Shown one piece after another: positions 13,491 through 22,833 of a DNA stretch of 64,000 nt. The number at the start of each line of letters is the position of its first letter. The stretch's first letter is position 1. Source of the stretch: Morganella psychrotolerans (GTDB lineage: Bacteria; Pseudomonadota; Gammaproteobacteria; Enterobacterales; Enterobacteriaceae); contig NZ_LZEX01000012.1 in NCBI RefSeq assembly GCF_001676055.1, positions 248,001-312,000 of the forward strand, in the 5' to 3' direction. The notes under the pieces were generated by a model. It did no database searches, was not told where the DNA came from, and saw nothing but the letters and a program-made list of their open reading frames with translations. Made by a program: the position numbers and the translations under genes.

Positions 13491-14351
13491 CTAATGCTTT
13501 TGCTCACCGCGTAAATGAATCAGCCAATAAGTCAGACCTACTAAAATTGCACCACCAATGATGTTACCGATAGTAACCGGAATCAGATTATCAATGACAA
13601 AATCAGAGATAGTCAGTGACGGAAACTGTTCCGGTGTCGAACCAACCATAGACCAGAATTCAGAAGGTGCAAAATTTTTGATGACAATCCCTAAAGGGAT
13701 CATAAACATATTGGCGATACTATGCTCAAACCCGCTGGCAACAAACATACCGATAGGGAACAGAAGTACCAAAATTTTATCGGTCAGACTACGGCCTGCG
13801 TAGCTCATCCATACCGCCAGACAAACCATTAAGTTTGCCAGAATCCCGAGACAGACAGCTTCAATAAATGTGTGGTGAAGCTTGTGATCTGCTGTTTGCA
13901 GGATATTTAATCCCCACAGCCCGTTAGCTGCCATATGCTGCCCGGCAAACCAGATGAGCGCGACGAAAAAGAGGGCACCAGCCAGGTTGCCGAAATAAAC
14001 ACGGGTCCAGTTAGCAAACATCTGACCCCAGGTTATGCGGCCGGTTGCTTTTGCGACGATGGTCAGTACGGTTGAGGTAAATAAATCAGCTCCACAAACG
14101 ACTACCAGCATCAGACCAAGTGCGAAACAAATACCACCAAGAAATTTTGCGACACCGAAGGGGATAACACCCGCTGTTCCGGTCGTGGCAGTAATATAAA
14201 AGACGAAACCAACTGAGATGAAAATGCCTGCCATAAATGCAGATAAATAAGTGATGGACGGTGCTTTGGTTGCTTTATAGACACCGACGTCGTCTGCAAC
14301 ATGTGCCATTTCGGCAGGGGATAATAAATTAAAAAGGGTATCAGTTTTCAT
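13491..14351 (-). CDS. focA: Formate channel FocA
   Basis: Pentameric inner-membrane channel of the formate/nitrite transporter family; it exports and re-imports formate made by PflB. The ATG at 14349-14351 gives MKTDTLFNLLSPAEM, which aligns with E. coli FocA and yields 286 residues (E. coli 285). An upstream extension of 18 codons is open but unsupported. Six membrane segments and the family signatures ADLFTSTVL and GFEHSIANMFMIP are visible. It is the first gene of the focA-pflB transcript, and an FNR-type site lies about 75-90 bases upstream. Confidence 0.97.
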   Translation of the reverse strand: MKTDTLFNLLSPAEMAHVADDVGVYKATKAPSITYLSAFMAGIFISVGFVFYITATTGTAGVIPFGVAKFLGGICFALGLMLVVVCGADLFTSTVLTIVAKATGRITWGQMFANWTRVYFGNLAGALFFVALIWFAGQHMAANGLWGLNILQTADHKLHHTFIEAVCLGILANLMVCLAVWMSYAGRSLTDKILVLLFPIGMFVASGFEHSIANMFMIPLGIVIKNFAPSEFWSMVGSTPEQFPSLTISDFVIDNLIPVTIGNIIGGAILVGLTYWLIHLRGEQKH

Positions 14352-14656
14352 TATGCTAACTGTCTCTTTGATTCCAATAATTATAGCACGCAATGATAGT
14401 AACAAAGGGGTAAATATTAAAACTTGATGTGGATCATAAAGGCATTCAAGAGAATCGTCAAATTCCCTGAAAAAAGTTGAATTTTATAGTTAACGATATG
14501 AATTTAAACGGAAAACAATATTTTAAAGTTTGTAATAAATTTTTATTTTTTATTTTAGTTTTAATAAAAGTAAAATAATAGGTTAACTTGTCGTGATTGT
14601 GTTACTTAAAACGAACAAATTAACCTAATATTTACGATTCATTCCATTTAGGATGA
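14352..14656 (-). promoter_or_regulatory. focA-pflB control region
   Basis: An AT-rich gap of 305 bases between focA and ycaO. It contains no gene. In E. coli this segment carries anaerobic promoters controlled by FNR, ArcA and IHF. Here one strong FNR-type site is visible (separate entry); poly-A/T tracts at about 14515-14580 could suit IHF but I do not assign a site. Confidence 0.6.
14424..14437 (-). promoter_or_regulatory. FNR binding site upstream of focA
   Basis: TTGATGTGGATCAT matches the FNR consensus TTGAT-N4-ATCAA at 9 of 10 defined positions. Its position upstream of focA fits oxygen-responsive activation of the formate/pyruvate formate-lyase operon. Confidence 0.8.
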
Positions 14657-16444
14657 TTAATTCGTATTTTTATTATTTAGCCAAAAATGCGATTTTGCTT
14701 TTTGCAGTTTTTCATAGGCCGCTAACAGAGATTGATGCGCCGGAAATGCGGTTAAATTATTATCTGATGTGCACAAACCATAAAAACAATTTTTTCCGTG
14801 CATGGCATTTAATGCGGCATCCAGTGTTTCCTGACCATACATCCGGGCAAAAGCCGGTAAGTATTGTGCCGTATCGCGCTCCGGCTCCTGTGTTAACAGC
14901 AGCAGGGTATGCAGACAGCGGTAATAATTGGCACGTGCTGCACTCAGACCACCGGAGTTGAAATCCTGTGTCCATTCAACCCAGACCAGCGCCAGATCGG
15001 TATTTCCGCCTGCCAGTGCGAGCATGGACTTCAGTTCACCAACACGCAGGGTTGACCAGCCGTTATCTTTACCGGTGGCAATACCCAGTAATTCACGGAC
15101 GCGGGTATAATCATCGTGTCCTTCTTCGTCCAGCTGCGCCAGTAAAGAGAGATAATCATCCGGCTGCCGGTTGCTTTCCGGCAGTGCCAGGAAGGTTTCA
15201 CGTAAATGGATACCCATCGCATTGTTTGCCATATGTAAATCGTCGACCGGATAAATATCAGACATGCCCGGTACAAGAATGCGGCAGGCATACACACCCA
15301 GATGTTCATAATCGGCGATATAGACGTCGTTTCCGACAGAGCGGAAAATCGCCATCAGAGTGGCAAATTCTTCCTCTGTGCTGCCGGAAAACTGCCAGTC
15401 AGCAAAATCGTAATCTGCATCCTGCTTAAACAGATCCCAGCTGATAAGACCACTGGAGTCGATAAAATGCGTTTCCAGGTTAGTCTGATCGCCAACTTCT
15501 TCATCATCAAAGGTCGGGGCGGTAAACACATCCAGGTCTTTCAGTCCGCGTCCCTGTAACAGCTCGGTAACGGTCCGCTCCAGCGCAACGCCAAAATCCG
15601 GATGCGCACCGAAAGAGGCAAAACAGGTGCCGTTTGCCGGATTGAACAGAACGACGCAAATCACCGGGTACTGACCGCCGAGAGATGCGTCGAAACAGAA
15701 AATCGGGAAGCCTTCATTTTCCAGGGTACTGACAGACTCAACAACCTGCGGGTAGCGCGCGAGAACCTCTTGCGGGATAGCCGGTAAACTGATGCGCTCT
15801 GTAATAATGCGGTTTTTAACATAACGCTCAAAGATTTCAGACAATCCCTGCACCCGTGCTTCATTACGGGTATTCCCGGCTGACATCCCGTTGGAGACAT
15901 ACAGGTTTGCCACAATATTCATCGGGATATAAATGGTTTTCCCGTCGGACTGGCGGGTAAACGGCAGAGCGCAGATCCCGCGGGCGTCATTGGAGGATTG
16001 CAGATCGACCAACTGACTGCCCTGTAAATCACTGTCCGGATCATAATACTCACGCAGGTATGTATCGAGAATACCGTCCGGCAGGGAGTCGTCGTCTGTC
16101 AGCGGAAACCATTTTTCATTCGGATAATGTACAAATTCACTGTTGGCAATCTGCTCACCGAGCCAGAAATCGGCAAAGAAGTAGTTTGTGGACAGGCGCT
16201 CAAAGTATTCACCCAGTGCAGAGGCCAGTGCCGCTTTTTTGGTGGCACCTTTTCCGTTGGTAAAACAGAGCGGACAGTCAGTATCACGGATATGGACTGA
16301 CCAGACATTCGGAACAGGATTAAGCCAGGATGCTTCTTCGATATTAAATCCGAGTTGCTGTAATTTCAGCTGAAAACGGCTGATAGAGTCTTCGAGCGCG
16401 GCATCTTTGCCGGGAATAAAGGTATGTGTTTCTGTTTGCGTCAT
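14657..16444 (-). CDS. ycaO: YcaO, RimO-associated ATP-dependent cyclodehydratase-family protein
   Basis: Cytoplasmic protein of the YcaO superfamily. The E. coli protein has been linked to beta-methylthiolation of ribosomal protein S12 together with RimO. The start at 16444 gives MTQTETHTFIPGKDAALEDS, matching the E. coli N-terminus; the frame is open 30 codons further upstream but that part overlaps a short ERIC-like repeat and lacks similarity. About 595 residues. The family ATP-binding core (GKGATKKAALASALGEYFER and GNTRNEARVQGLSEIFERY) is visible. It lies upstream of focA in the same direction, as in E. coli. Confidence 0.95.
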   Translation of the reverse strand: MTQTETHTFIPGKDAALEDSISRFQLKLQQLGFNIEEASWLNPVPNVWSVHIRDTDCPLCFTNGKGATKKAALASALGEYFERLSTNYFFADFWLGEQIANSEFVHYPNEKWFPLTDDDSLPDGILDTYLREYYDPDSDLQGSQLVDLQSSNDARGICALPFTRQSDGKTIYIPMNIVANLYVSNGMSAGNTRNEARVQGLSEIFERYVKNRIITERISLPAIPQEVLARYPQVVESVSTLENEGFPIFCFDASLGGQYPVICVVLFNPANGTCFASFGAHPDFGVALERTVTELLQGRGLKDLDVFTAPTFDDEEVGDQTNLETHFIDSSGLISWDLFKQDADYDFADWQFSGSTEEEFATLMAIFRSVGNDVYIADYEHLGVYACRILVPGMSDIYPVDDLHMANNAMGIHLRETFLALPESNRQPDDYLSLLAQLDEEGHDDYTRVRELLGIATGKDNGWSTLRVGELKSMLALAGGNTDLALVWVEWTQDFNSGGLSAARANYYRCLHTLLLLTQEPERDTAQYLPAFARMYGQETLDAALNAMHGKNCFYGLCTSDNNLTAFPAHQSLLAAYEKLQKAKSHFWLNNKNTN

Positions 16445-16515
16445 GGGATCCACAATCTGCGTTAGTGCCCCGCCGGTGGCGGATGCACGGAATAGGGGGG
16501 AAAGAAAGGTGCATA

Positions 16516-16575
16516 TATACCCAACGTCATTCAAGATGCGGCCAACGAACCTGCGGTTTGAATGAATAAGGGTAT
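16516..16575 (-). repeat. Short ERIC-like repeat
   Basis: About 60 bases beginning TATACCCAACGTCATTCAAG and ending TTTGAATGAATAAGGGTAT. These are the two ends of the full-length copy at 55709-55835, inverted and joined directly without the central palindrome. It lies in the 5' region of ycaO. Confidence 0.85.
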
Positions 16576-16819
16576 GATACGGATTTTTTCAGCCGGGAAC
16601 TACCTTTGTGAATATAAAGTTATCACTGGGTTATTCCCTCATATGACTGCCGCCGGTCACGGCATTACGGTAACGGTCTGAATAATATTCTGGTTTTTGA
16701 TGAAAAAGCAGTGTATCACGCTGAAAGATGACAAAAAGGGTTTGCCGGTTGTCACGCAATAAGCATTGCAGCAACAGCCCCGGAATGATAAAACCGGTAG
16801 AGAGGGCGTATTCACAATG

Positions 16820-16880
16820 TATACCCGACGTCATTCAGGATGCAGCCAACGAACCTGCATTTTGAATAAATAAGGGTGTA
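16820..16880 (-). repeat. Short ERIC-like repeat
   Basis: About 61 bases beginning TATACCCGACGTCATTCAGG and ending TTGAATAAATAAGGGTGTA. It has the same orientation and centre-deleted form as the copy at 16516-16575, with several substitutions. It ends about 24 bases before the serC start. Confidence 0.83.
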
Positions 16881-16904
16881 AATTTACGAAATAGGGTGGG
16901 GTCA

Positions 16905-17990
16905 ATGAGTCAGGTCTATAATTTTAGTGCCGGTCCGGCTATGTTACCGGTTGAAGTGCTGCGCCGTGCTGAGCAGGAGCTGTGCAACTGGAACGGTCTG
17001 GGAACCTCGGTGATGGAAATCAGTCACCGCAGCAAAGAATTTATGGCAGTAGCAAAAGAAGCGGAAAATAATCTGCGCCGGTTACTGGCTGTACCGGATA
17101 ATTATAAAGTCCTGTTCTGTCACGGCGGCGCACGCGGACATTTTGCGGCATTGCCGATGAATCTGCTGGGTGAGAACACGAAGGCAGACTATATTGTCGG
17201 TGGTTACTGGGCGGAATGTGCGGCAGAAGAAGCACAAAAATATTGCACACCGAATATTATTGATATCAGAACAGAAACGGCAGACGGCATCGGTGTGAAA
17301 CCGATGAGTGAATGGGCGCTCAGTGATGATGCCGCGTATGTTCACTATTGCCCGAATGAAACCATTGATGGTATCGCCATCCATGAAGAGCCGGATTTCG
17401 GCGACAAAATTGTGATCGCTGATTACTCCTCTGCGATCCTCTCCAAACCGCTGGATGTCAGTCGCTTCGGGGTTATCTATGCAGGCGCACAGAAAAATAT
17501 CGGCCCGGCGGGTCTGACCCTGGTGATTATCCGTGAGGATCTGCTGGGTAAAGCGCGCAAAGAAACTCCGTCCATTCTTGATTACACCGTATTGAGTGAA
17601 AACGACTCAATGTTCAACACGCCGCCGACCTTTGCCTGGTACCTTTCAGGGATGGTCTTTAAGTGGCTGATTGAGCAGGGTGGCTTACAGGAAATTGCTC
17701 AGCGCAACTATGAAAAAGCAAAATTGCTTTATGAAGCCGTGGATCACAGTGATTTCTATATTAACCGCGTTGCCGGGGCGAATCGTTCCCTGATGAATGT
17801 GCCGTTCCAGATGTCTGATCCGTCACTCGACAGCAAATTTCTTGAAGAAGCGCAGGCTCAGGGACTGGTCTCACTGAAAGGTCACCGGGTTTCCGGCGGT
17901 ATGCGTGCCTCTATTTATAATGCGATGTCCCTTGAGGGTGTTAAAGCGCTGGTTGAGTTTATGGCAGAGTTCGAGCGCCGCCACAGCTGA
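16905..17990 (+). CDS. serC: Phosphoserine / phosphohydroxythreonine aminotransferase
   Basis: PLP enzyme of serine and pyridoxal phosphate synthesis; it converts 3-phosphohydroxypyruvate with glutamate to 3-phosphoserine. The ATG at 16905 ([15 protein letters not shown]) aligns with E. coli SerC and has a strong GGGTGGGG ribosome binding site; an in-frame start 9 bases upstream is less likely. 361 residues. The PLP lysine is in [12 protein letters not shown]. It lies upstream of aroA as in the enterobacterial serC-aroA operon, but a strong terminator-like hairpin separates them. Confidence 0.98.
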   Translation: MSQVYNFSAGPAMLPVEVLRRAEQELCNWNGLGTSVMEISHRSKEFMAVAKEAENNLRRLLAVPDNYKVLFCHGGARGHFAALPMNLLGENTKADYIVGGYWAECAAEEAQKYCTPNIIDIRTETADGIGVKPMSEWALSDDAAYVHYCPNETIDGIAIHEEPDFGDKIVIADYSSAILSKPLDVSRFGVIYAGAQKNIGPAGLTLVIIREDLLGKARKETPSILDYTVLSENDSMFNTPPTFAWYLSGMVFKWLIEQGGLQEIAQRNYEKAKLLYEAVDHSDFYINRVAGANRSLMNVPFQMSDPSLDSKFLEEAQAQGLVSLKGHRVSGGMRASIYNAMSLEGVKALVEFMAEFERRHS

Positions 17991-18011
17991 TTTTTTTTGC
18001 AGACATTTTAT

Positions 18012-18041
18012 CGGATCCGGGTTTGCGCCCGGGTCCGTTTT
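18012..18041 (+). terminator. Terminator-like hairpin between serC and aroA
   Basis: Ten-base arms CGGATCCGGG and CCCGGGTCCG (one G-T pair) around a 6-base loop, followed by TTTTG and a further T run. It lies inside the expected serC-aroA operon, so it may act as an internal partial terminator that lowers aroA expression. Confidence 0.75.
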
Positions 18042-18078
18042 GTTCTTTTTTCAGTTTACACCCGGAGAATGACTTTAT

Positions 18079-19359
18079 ATGGAGTCCCTGACGTTACAAC
18101 CCATCGCCCGCATTAACGGAACCATTAATCTGCCCGGCTCCAAAAGTGTCTCCAACCGGGCTCTTCTGCTGGCGGCACAGGCAACAGGTACCACCCGCCT
18201 GATTAACCTGCTCGACAGTGATGACATCCGCCACATGCTCAACGCGTTGCGTGAGCTGGGGATCCGTTTTCAGCTCTCTGATGACAAAACAGAATGTATT
18301 GTCGAAGGACAAGGCGGGCCACTCAGTGGTTTTCACGGCAATGAGTTATTTTTAGGCAATGCCGGTACGGCTATGCGCCCGCTCGCAGCAGCACTGTGTC
18401 TCGGTGATAATGACATTATTCTGACCGGCGAACCGCGCATGAAAGAGCGCCCGATCGGTCATCTGACAGATGCACTGCGCGACGGCGGGGCTTTGATAAC
18501 CTATCTTGAGAATGAAAACTACCCGCCGTTGCGGATCCGCGGGGGATTTACCGGCGGAAAAATCCGTGTCGACGGCTCGGTCTCCAGCCAGTTTCTGACG
18601 GCATTGCTGATGGCGGCGCCGCTGGCTGAACAGGATACTGAAATCAGTATCACCGGTGATTTGGTCTCCAAACCTTATATTGATATCACGCTGGCAATGA
18701 TGGCGCGTTTTGGTATCACGGTAATTAATGAAAATTACACCCGTTTTCAGGTCACAGGAAAACAGCAATATCATTCACCGGGTGATTATCTTGTGGAAGG
18801 TGATGCATCCTCTGCCTCTTATTTCCTGGCGGCAGCCGCAATTAAAGGCGGCACAGTGCGGGTCACCGGAATCGGGCGTGACAGTTTGCAGGGAGATACC
18901 CAATTTGCGGCAGTGCTCGAAAAAATGGGCGCAAAAATCACCTGGGGTGACACCTTTATAGAATGTACCCGCGATACACTGCATGGTATCGATATGGATA
19001 TGAATGCCATTCCTGATGCGGCAATGACCATTGCCACCACGGCGCTGTTTGCACAGGGAACCACCACCATCCGCAATATTTATAACTGGCGTGTCAAAGA
19101 AACTGACCGCCTGAGTGCGATGGCAACCGAGCTGCGTAAGGTCGGCGCGGAAGTTGTTGAAGGGCATGACTATATTCAGGTCACACCACCGGCAGTACTG
19201 CGCCACGCGGAAATTGAAACCTATAACGATCACCGCATCGCCATGTGTTTCTCCCTGGTGGCGCTGTCAGATACACCGGTCACGATTCTGGATCCGGGCT
19301 GTACGGCTAAAACGTTTCCGGGCTACTTCCGTGAACTGGCCATATTGGCGGGGCAATAA
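18079..19359 (+). CDS. aroA: 3-phosphoshikimate 1-carboxyvinyltransferase (EPSP synthase)
   Basis: Shikimate pathway enzyme that joins phosphoenolpyruvate to shikimate-3-phosphate; target of glyphosate. 426 residues (E. coli 427). The substrate-binding segments [33 protein letters not shown] and [18 protein letters not shown] are present, as expected of a class I enzyme. The ATG at 18079 follows CGGAGAATGACTTTAT. cmk follows in the same direction. Confidence 0.98.
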   Translation: MESLTLQPIARINGTINLPGSKSVSNRALLLAAQATGTTRLINLLDSDDIRHMLNALRELGIRFQLSDDKTECIVEGQGGPLSGFHGNELFLGNAGTAMRPLAAALCLGDNDIILTGEPRMKERPIGHLTDALRDGGALITYLENENYPPLRIRGGFTGGKIRVDGSVSSQFLTALLMAAPLAEQDTEISITGDLVSKPYIDITLAMMARFGITVINENYTRFQVTGKQQYHSPGDYLVEGDASSASYFLAAAAIKGGTVRVTGIGRDSLQGDTQFAAVLEKMGAKITWGDTFIECTRDTLHGIDMDMNAIPDAAMTIATTALFAQGTTTIRNIYNWRVKETDRLSAMATELRKVGAEVVEGHDYIQVTPPAVLRHAEIETYNDHRIAMCFSLVALSDTPVTILDPGCTAKTFPGYFRELAILAGQ

Positions 19360-19531
19360 TTCTTACCGAAATAATGGTTATGGATACCGGCCTCAGCCCA
19401 TATATAAGCGGATAAAAAAGCACTAATGTGCTCTGCGGCGTTTCTTCGGCGGCAGGTCATGCGTATAATACGGTCATCTTTTTTAAGGTGGCCGTTTTTT
19501 ATGGCCGCCTGACTGCGACAGGAGAGTGTGC

Positions 19532-20221
19532 ATGGCAGTATATGTTCCGGTTATCACCATTGACGGGCCGAGCGGCGCGGGTAAAGGAACCCTTTGCCGG
19601 GCACTGGCAAACGAAATGGGATGGCATTTACTGGACTCCGGTGCTATCTACCGCGTTCTGGCACTTGCGGCACTTCATCATCACGTTGATATCACCTCGG
19701 AAGATGCACTCGTTCCGCTGGCCGCCAATCTGGATGTAAAATTTCTGGCGGAAGAAGCCGGTCTTGAGATTATTCTGGAAGGTGAAGATGTCAGCCGGGA
19801 TATCCGCCGGGAAGATGTCGGTATGACCGCGTCTCAGATTGCGGCGTTTCCGCGTGTGCGCGAAGCGCTGTTGCGCCGTCAGCGGGCATTCCGCGTTGCA
19901 CCCGGACTGATAGCCGACGGACGTGATATGGGCACGGTGGTTTTCCCTGATGCGCCGGTGAAAATTTTCCTTGATGCCAGTGCACAGGAGCGCGCCCACC
20001 GCCGGATGAAGCAGTTGCAGGACAAGGGCTTTAGTGTTAATTTTGACCGCCTTCTGGCGGAGATAGAAGAGCGCGATTACCGCGACCGCAACCGTGCGGT
20101 TGCTCCGTTGGTCGCCGCGGGAGATGCCCTTATTCTTGATTCAACAACAATGTCCATTGATGACGTTATTGCAGAGGCTCTCCGTTATACGAGGGCTGTG
20201 CTGGCTGAAGCGGCGCAATGA
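19532..20221 (+). CDS. cmk: Cytidylate kinase
   Basis: Phosphorylates CMP and dCMP with ATP. The ATG at 19532 ([20 protein letters not shown]) has AGGAGA 6-7 bases upstream; an in-frame GTG at 19526 is less likely because it overlaps that site. 229 residues. The P-loop GPSGAGKGT and the LID-type segment [14 protein letters not shown] are visible. It lies upstream of rpsA as in E. coli. Confidence 0.97.
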   Translation: MAVYVPVITIDGPSGAGKGTLCRALANEMGWHLLDSGAIYRVLALAALHHHVDITSEDALVPLAANLDVKFLAEEAGLEIILEGEDVSRDIRREDVGMTASQIAAFPRVREALLRRQRAFRVAPGLIADGRDMGTVVFPDAPVKIFLDASAQERAHRRMKQLQDKGFSVNFDRLLAEIEERDYRDRNRAVAPLVAAGDALILDSTTMSIDDVIAEALRYTRAVLAEAAQ

Positions 20222-20436
20222 TAAACAAAATCTGACTGAATCTGTGTTTTTTAGTAGGTTTCTGCATCCGTTTTTGTTTATAATGATAAGTTGAAGTTTT
20301 TTATCGGCAGAGAACAAGGCAAAAACGCAGTTTTCTGCCACCCCTTTGTGACAAGGAATGTTGCAAGGTATGTGAAACAACCCCATTCGGCCGGATGCTA
20401 AATGGACGTTAATACTTAAACACTTGAAGATCAAAC

Positions 20437-22111
20437 ATGACTGAATCTTTTGCTCAACTCTTTGAAGAATCCCTGCAGGTTATCGAAACTCGTCCGGGCG
20501 CTATTGTCCGTGGTACTGTTGTTGCTATCGATAAAGACGTTGTACTGGTTGACGCGGGTCTGAAATCAGAATCTGCTATTCCTGTAGAACAGTTCAAAAA
20601 TGCTCAGGGTGAACTGGAAATTCAGGTCGGCGATGAAGTTGACGTTGCTCTGGACGCAGTAGAAGACGGTTTCGGTGAAACTGTTCTGTCCCGTGAGAAA
20701 GCGAAACGCCATGAAGCATGGCTGACGCTGGAAAAAGCATACGAAGAAGCTGAAACTGTTACCGGTATTATCAACGGTAAAGTTAAAGGCGGTTTCACTG
20801 TAGAACTGAACGGTATTCGTGCGTTCCTGCCGGGTTCACTGGTTGACGTGCGTCCTGTTCGCGATACCACGCACCTGGAAAACAAAGAGCTTGAGTTCAA
20901 AGTAATCAAGCTGGATCAGAAACGCAATAACGTTGTTGTTTCCCGTCGTGCTGTTATCGAATCTGAAAACAGTGCAGAGCGCGATCAGCTGCTGGAAAAC
21001 CTCCAGGAAGGCATGGAAGTTAAAGGTATCGTTAAGAACCTCACTGACTACGGTGCATTCGTTGACCTGGGTGGCGTTGATGGTCTGCTGCACATCACTG
21101 ATATGGCATGGAAACGTGTTAAACATCCAAGCGAAATCGTGAATGTCGGCGATGAAATCACTGTTAAAGTGCTGAAATTCGACCGTGAACGTACCCGTGT
21201 ATCTCTGGGCCTGAAACAGCTGGGCGAAGATCCTTGGGTCGCAATCGCTAAGCGTTATCCTGAGAGTACCCGTCTGACCGGTCGCGTGACCAACCTGACT
21301 GACTACGGCTGCTTCGTCGAAATCGAAGAAGGCGTTGAAGGTCTGGTACACGTTTCCGAAATGGATTGGACCAACAAAAACATTCACCCATCTAAAGTTG
21401 TTAACGTTGGTGATGTTGTTGAAGTTATGGTTCTGGACATCGACGAAGAACGTCGTCGTATCTCCCTGGGCCTGAAACAGTGCAAATCTAACCCATGGCA
21501 GTTATTCGCGGAAACCCATAATAAAGGTGACCGTGTTGAAGGTAAAATCAAGTCAATCACTGACTTCGGTATCTTCATTGGTTTAGATGGCGGCATTGAT
21601 GGTCTGGTTCACCTGTCTGACATCTCCTGGAACGTTACAGGCGAAGAAGCTGTCCGTGAATACAAAAAAGGCGACGAAATCGCAGCGGTTGTTCTCCAGG
21701 TTGACGCAGAACGTGAGCGTATCTCTCTGGGCGTTAAGCAATTAGCTGAAGATCCGTTCAACAACTACACCGCTGTTACTAAGAAAGGTGCTATTGTCAC
21801 CGGTAAAGTAACTGCAGTAGATGCAAAAGGTGCAACTGTTGAGCTGATGGATGGCGTTGAAGGTTACCTGCGTGCGTCAGAAGCATCACGCGATCGCGTT
21901 GAAGATGCAACTCTGGTTCTGAACGTTGGTGATGAAGTTGAAGCAAAATACACGGGTGTTGATCGTAAAAACCGTGTAATCAACCTGTCTGTACGTGCAA
22001 AAGACGAAGCGGATGAAAAAAGACGCTGTCGCTACTGTAAACAAACAGGAAGAAGTCAGCTTCTCCAACAACGCTATGGCAGATGCTTTCAAAGCAGCTA
22101 AAGGCGAGTAA
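20437..22111 (+). CDS. rpsA: 30S ribosomal protein S1, frame broken near the 3' end
   Basis: RNA-binding ribosomal protein needed to start translation on most mRNAs. Six S1 (OB-fold) domains are recognisable; examples are [20 protein letters not shown] and [20 protein letters not shown]. The uninterrupted frame stops at 22101 after 554 codons, with an unrelated tail from [13 protein letters not shown]. Removing one A from the six-A run at 22016-22021 restores [15 protein letters not shown] and the E. coli-like end AFKAAKGE, stopping at 22109-22111. That gives 557 residues, the E. coli length. S1 is essential in E. coli, so the extra base is probably a sequencing error. Confidence 0.95.
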
Positions 22112-22119
22112 TTAAGCGG

Positions 22120-22145
22120 GCAGGCCGCGCAAGCGGTCTGCTTTT
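22120..22145 (+). terminator. rpsA terminator
   Basis: Hairpin GCAGGCCGC / GCGGTCTGC with a GCAA loop and a TTTT tail, directly after rpsA and before the ihfB ribosome binding site. Confidence 0.8.
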
Positions 22146-22174
22146 ATGATAATCAGGGTAGTCCAGGAGGTTAT

Positions 22175-22459
22175 ATGACCAAATCTGAACTGATTGAGAA
22201 GCTGGCAGGCCAACAATCTCATCTTCCGGCTAAAGTTGTTGAAGAAGCAGTAAAAGAGATCCTTGAGCATATGGCAAATACTCTCGCTGACGGTGAGCGT
22301 ATTGAAATCCGTGGATTCGGCAGTTTTTCTCTGCACTACCGTGCTCCGCGGGTTGGTCGTAACCCGAAAACCGGCGAACAGGTTGAATTGGAAGGTAAAC
22401 ACGTTCCGCACTTCAAACCGGGTAAAGAGTTGCGTGACCGCGCGAATATCTATGCTTAA
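22175..22459 (+). CDS. ihfB: Integration host factor beta subunit
   Basis: Small DNA-bending protein of the HU/IHF family that pairs with IhfA. The 94-residue length equals E. coli IhfB. The beta-arm region [20 protein letters not shown] and the conserved core [14 protein letters not shown] are present. The ATG at 22175 has a strong CAGGAGG site. It follows rpsA as in E. coli and is closed by a terminator at 22477-22506. Confidence 0.98.
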   Translation: MTKSELIEKLAGQQSHLPAKVVEEAVKEILEHMANTLADGERIEIRGFGSFSLHYRAPRVGRNPKTGEQVELEGKHVPHFKPGKELRDRANIYA

Positions 22460-22476
22460 TTATTGACAGAGATAAT

Positions 22477-22506
22477 AAAAATGACGCCGATGGCGTCATT
22501 TTTTTT
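22477..22506 (+). terminator. ihfB terminator
   Basis: Eight-base arms ATGACGCC / GGCGTCAT with a 3-base loop, flanked by A4 and T8. Confidence 0.92.
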
Positions 22507-22833
22507 CAGGAAAATATCTTCCCGAATTATTTTAGTTGTATAAATGTTAGTGATGTATTAATTAATTGAAAAATAATTAATTCTGGTGTTGGCAAGAAAA
22601 CGTTATATTATTTTTTTATAAAAAAGCATCTTATTCTCTTTTCAGAAAAATTCTATTAAAAATCCTCGTGGAATTATAGTTAAATAAATAATTGTGATTG
22701 GCGTCTCATAAAATTCATTATTATATGTATATCGCGAATATAACTTCGCGATTGATCTCATTTTTTATTTTAGGAACAAAAAAGTAAACGATTCTCATCA
22801 TAATAAATACTGATAACACATTTGGTGAGATAT
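22507..22833. other. AT-rich gap before comEC
   Basis: About 330 bases, strongly AT-rich, between the ihfB terminator and comEC. No gene or known site is recognised. The promoter of comEC-msbA-lpxK may lie here. AT-richness continues into the first part of comEC. Confidence 0.5.

Larger units (their letters stand above)
16445..16904. other. ycaO-serC divergent intergenic region
   Basis: 460 bases with no supported gene. It contains two shortened ERIC-like repeats in the same orientation (16516-16575 and 16820-16880) about 300 bases apart. The part between them holds only a short spurious frame. Promoters for ycaO and serC must lie here, but none could be assigned. Confidence 0.6.

Noticed and set aside
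16631-16834. 67-codon minus-strand frame between the two short ERICs
   Set aside because: No family resemblance, no good ribosome binding site, and it starts within an ERIC-like repeat.
22016-22021. Programmed ribosomal frameshift in rpsA
   Set aside because: The six As are split GAA-AAA-AGA, not the A-AAA-AAG phasing of a slippery heptamer, and programmed shifting is not known for S1.
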